DNA from: CAYFSS01 sp964345975 | GTDB taxonomy: Bacteria > Bacillota > Clostridia > Saccharofermentanales > Fastidiosipilaceae | NCBI GenBank assembly: GCA_964345975.1 | Contig: CAYFSS010000009.1 | Span: 3,037 to 67,036 of the forward strand | Direction: 5' to 3' | DNA: 64,000 nucleotides | Part shown: positions 62,813 to 64,000 of the stretch, piece after piece | Layout: every line of letters begins with the position of its first letter | Position numbering within the stretch: position 1 is the first letter of the stretch | Translations under genes and position numbers: made by a program | The notes under the pieces: generated by a model | Databases searched by the model: none | The model's input: only the letters and a program-made list of their open reading frames with translations | Told to the model about the DNA's origin: nothing

Positions 62813-63133
62813 TTATATTTTCTCCAGTAGGGAGACAGCACTAATGACATCCTGTTGCACAATCCCAATATAGAATTTCAGCGTGAGTGTAGGCGATCCG
62901 TGCCCCATTAAATACTGAAGTGTTTTGGGAGGGAGAACTCGCGCAGCACGAGTGGCGATCGCATGTCTAAAATTGTAAGGAGAGAGGTGTATAGCGGGCA
63001 TTTTGAGTTCAATCTTTATTAAGCCGTTTCTTCCGCCACGATGGTATGTAGCTGTTTGTTTACAGATCCTCTTACAAGTGCTGACGATAGCATTTAGCGA
63101 TGGATCTCCGGACTCGAAGGGGAATCCCCATGT
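62813..63133 (-). pseudogene. C-terminal remnant of a tyrosine recombinase (phage/ICE integrase)
   Basis: The minus-strand frame is open from 63133 to the stop at 62813, about 106 residues, with a stop (TAG, 63134-63136) directly upstream and no integrase-like sequence before it. It reads WGFPFESGDPSLNAIV, then the catalytic region SPYNFRHAIATRAARVLPP, the LMGHGSPTLTLKFY block with the nucleophile Tyr, and a C-terminal VSLLEKI. The first half, including the first catalytic Arg, is missing, and the box-II His is Tyr. The ATG at 63001 gives only the last 62 residues. Its 3' end faces tRNA-Thr about 90 bases away, as is usual for elements integrated at tRNA genes. Confidence 0.85.
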
Positions 63134-63277
63134 CTACGCTACACTGGATGTAGGACACAATCATTGAAATGTATGAAGTAGGATTTCTATTCACTACAAC
63201 AAACGTTTGAGGGAAATTCTCGATGGTTGTGAAGAAACCAACGAGTTATCTCCAACGAAGGAATACCTGATTAATTT

Positions 63278-63487
63278 TTGCCATGTGTATTACAAAAACA
63301 TTATCGTGGTGAATCCATTACAGAATGTTGTCCTGCTTGTCGCTCAGAAATTCCGTTGGACGAAGAAGGATACCAGTATGTAATTCATTGTCAGACTCCT
63401 GGATGTTATTTACAAGAGGCCACCTGTTCTAGTTTAGACAGTATGTTTACTTACCGTGCCGCCTTAGGGCGGTTTTTTATTGTATGA
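63278..63487 (+). CDS. Possible small zinc-ribbon protein (Lar-like), mobile-element type
   Basis: 69 codons from TTG. CPACRSE and HCQTPGC form a four-Cys ribbon spaced as in phage restriction-alleviation (Lar-like) proteins, followed by an aromatic/Ala-rich end (MFTYRAALGRFF). No good Shine-Dalgarno is visible, the frame is closed by a stop a few codons upstream, and another frame across the same bases is also open for about 75 codons. Could be genuine, truncated or decayed. Confidence 0.35.
   Translation: MPCVLQKHYRGESITECCPACRSEIPLDEEGYQYVIHCQTPGCYLQEATCSSLDSMFTYRAALGRFFIV
63458..63478 (+). terminator. Intrinsic terminator in the mobile-element remnant
   Basis: CCGCC pairs with GGCGG around TTAG and is followed by six T. 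It overlaps the last codons of the zinc-ribbon ORF. Confidence 0.65.
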
Positions 63488-63645
63488 GTTCATGATGAAT
63501 GAATCACTAAGTGGCTGATTTCATACTCAGGTATCTAAATGATTTTGTAAGAACCGAATGAAAGCAGACCCTAAGGGAATAGGCGTGGAAGTAAATGTGG
63601 ATATGATACACGCTCAGGGATTTGATTCATGTTCTATGGTGATAG

Positions 63646-64000
63646 GAAATACATGGGCATCCGGCAGGGGTCCTAGGGATCAATTGTAGGCATCACATCG
63701 TGCCGTTCTATGAAGGTCGATCTGTAAACACGCAGGAACGTCCGGACGATGAAGAGAACGCTAAGCAGTACAAGCTAGAGCAAGAACAACGTCGTAGAGA
63801 GCGAGAGCTGCGAAAGCATAAGCGCATGCGTGACGTAGCTAATGCTATGGGCGACCGTGAAGAGGAGCTCAGGCAGAAGCGGATCATCCGTGCGAAAGGC
63901 AAGAAGCTGAGAGGATTTATCGACGAGCACGGTCTGACACGTAATAAGCTCCGTGAGCGGAATATGACGAGGGTTAGTCTTGGTGATGTCATGAAACAAG
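63646..64000 (+). pseudogene. Phage minor capsid protein 2-like fragment, runs off the window
   Basis: Frame open from just after a TAG (63643-63645) to the window end, with no start codon at its beginning. It reads GVLGINCRHHIVPFYEG, the hallmark of phage minor capsid (Phage_min_cap2) proteins, then a charged helix (EENAKQYKLEQEQRRRERE, with HKRMRDVANAMGD after it) and LRGFIDEHGLTRNKLRERN, the usual C-terminal part. Only about the last quarter of the protein is present before the edge. Because the frame lacks a start it appears to be a 5'-deleted or interrupted gene of a decayed prophage. Confidence 0.8.

Noticed and set aside
63173..63400. 75-codon alternative frame overlapping the zinc-ribbon ORF
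   Set aside because: No start context or family pattern; the competing frame with the four-Cys ribbon is more plausible, though neither is certain.

Overview
The window reads as chromosomal DNA from a Clostridia-type Firmicute, probably an uncultured or poorly characterised lineage. The evidence is Shine-Dalgarno sites of the AGGAGG type throughout, a perfect CIRCE element before groESL, a comM/yifB-dprA-topA-trmFO block, rpoD next to trmK and a Nif3-like gene, a YdbC-like protein, and the hallmark clostridial cassette queA-tgt-yajC-SCIFF peptide-SCIFF maturase. Species cannot be named from sequence reading alone. A 100-N scaffold gap inside pnp shows that this is a draft assembly.

Layout. 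1-4.0 kb: 3' part of polA (cut by the window edge), coaE, and convergent ychF. 4.1-10.2 kb: comM/yifB, dprA, topA and trmFO, nearly all overlapping. 10.2-15.7 kb: a YesL-like membrane protein, queA, tgt, yajC, the SCIFF ranthipeptide precursor (47 codons) and its radical SAM maturase, with an intrinsic terminator between precursor and maturase. 15.7-20.2 kb: dnaG-rpoD-trmK-Nif3, followed by the RNase P RNA gene rnpB. 20.7-26 kb: rpsO, pnp (with a long Arg/Asp/Gly-rich repeat tail) and groES-groEL. 26-35.5 kb: a DUF6106-like membrane protein, a Gld-type ABC exporter operon (ATPase, permease, GldG-like, DUF4340-like), a membrane-anchored propeller-like protein, a YhiN-type flavoprotein and an unknown anchored protein. 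35.5-38.2 kb: a lipoprotein cyclophilin convergent with an ABC-F ATPase. 38.4-43 kb: leuC-leuD-leuB-ilvD (branched-chain amino acids). 43-47.2 kb: pgi-rsmA and GTP-dependent pckG. 47.4-50 kb: zapA-dut-tsaD-smpB, convergent with an XRE regulator. 50.9-51.1 kb: tRNA-Val and tRNA-Pro. 51.7-54.5 kb: a BI-1 family protein, malic enzyme and a FolT-like ECF S component. 54.6-59.4 kb: tRNA-Gln, valS, fba and a metallophosphoesterase. 59.5-62.6 kb: ydbC-like gene, a 15-bp tandem repeat, ligA and a small membrane protein. 62.6-64 kb: tRNA-Thr followed by the edge of a decayed phage or integrative element (tyrosine recombinase remnant, zinc-ribbon ORF, minor capsid protein fragment).

How the genes work together. 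Most of the window is housekeeping: DNA replication, repair and topology (polA, dnaG, topA, ligA, dprA, comM), tRNA modification and charging (trmFO, queA, tgt, trmK, tsaD, valS), RNA maturation and decay (rnpB, pnp, rpsO), protein quality control (groESL, smpB, cyclophilin) and central metabolism around phosphoenolpyruvate and fructose bisphosphate (pckG, malic enzyme, pgi, fba). The less ordinary parts are the SCIFF peptide system, the Gld-type exporter with its partners, the repeat-tailed PNPase, a dUTPase with an internal insertion, the acidic-tailed XRE protein overlapping smpB, the 15-bp repeat array before ligA, and the mobile-element remnant at tRNA-Thr. I see no clear example of a wholly undescribed multi-gene system; the best leads are listed as findings.
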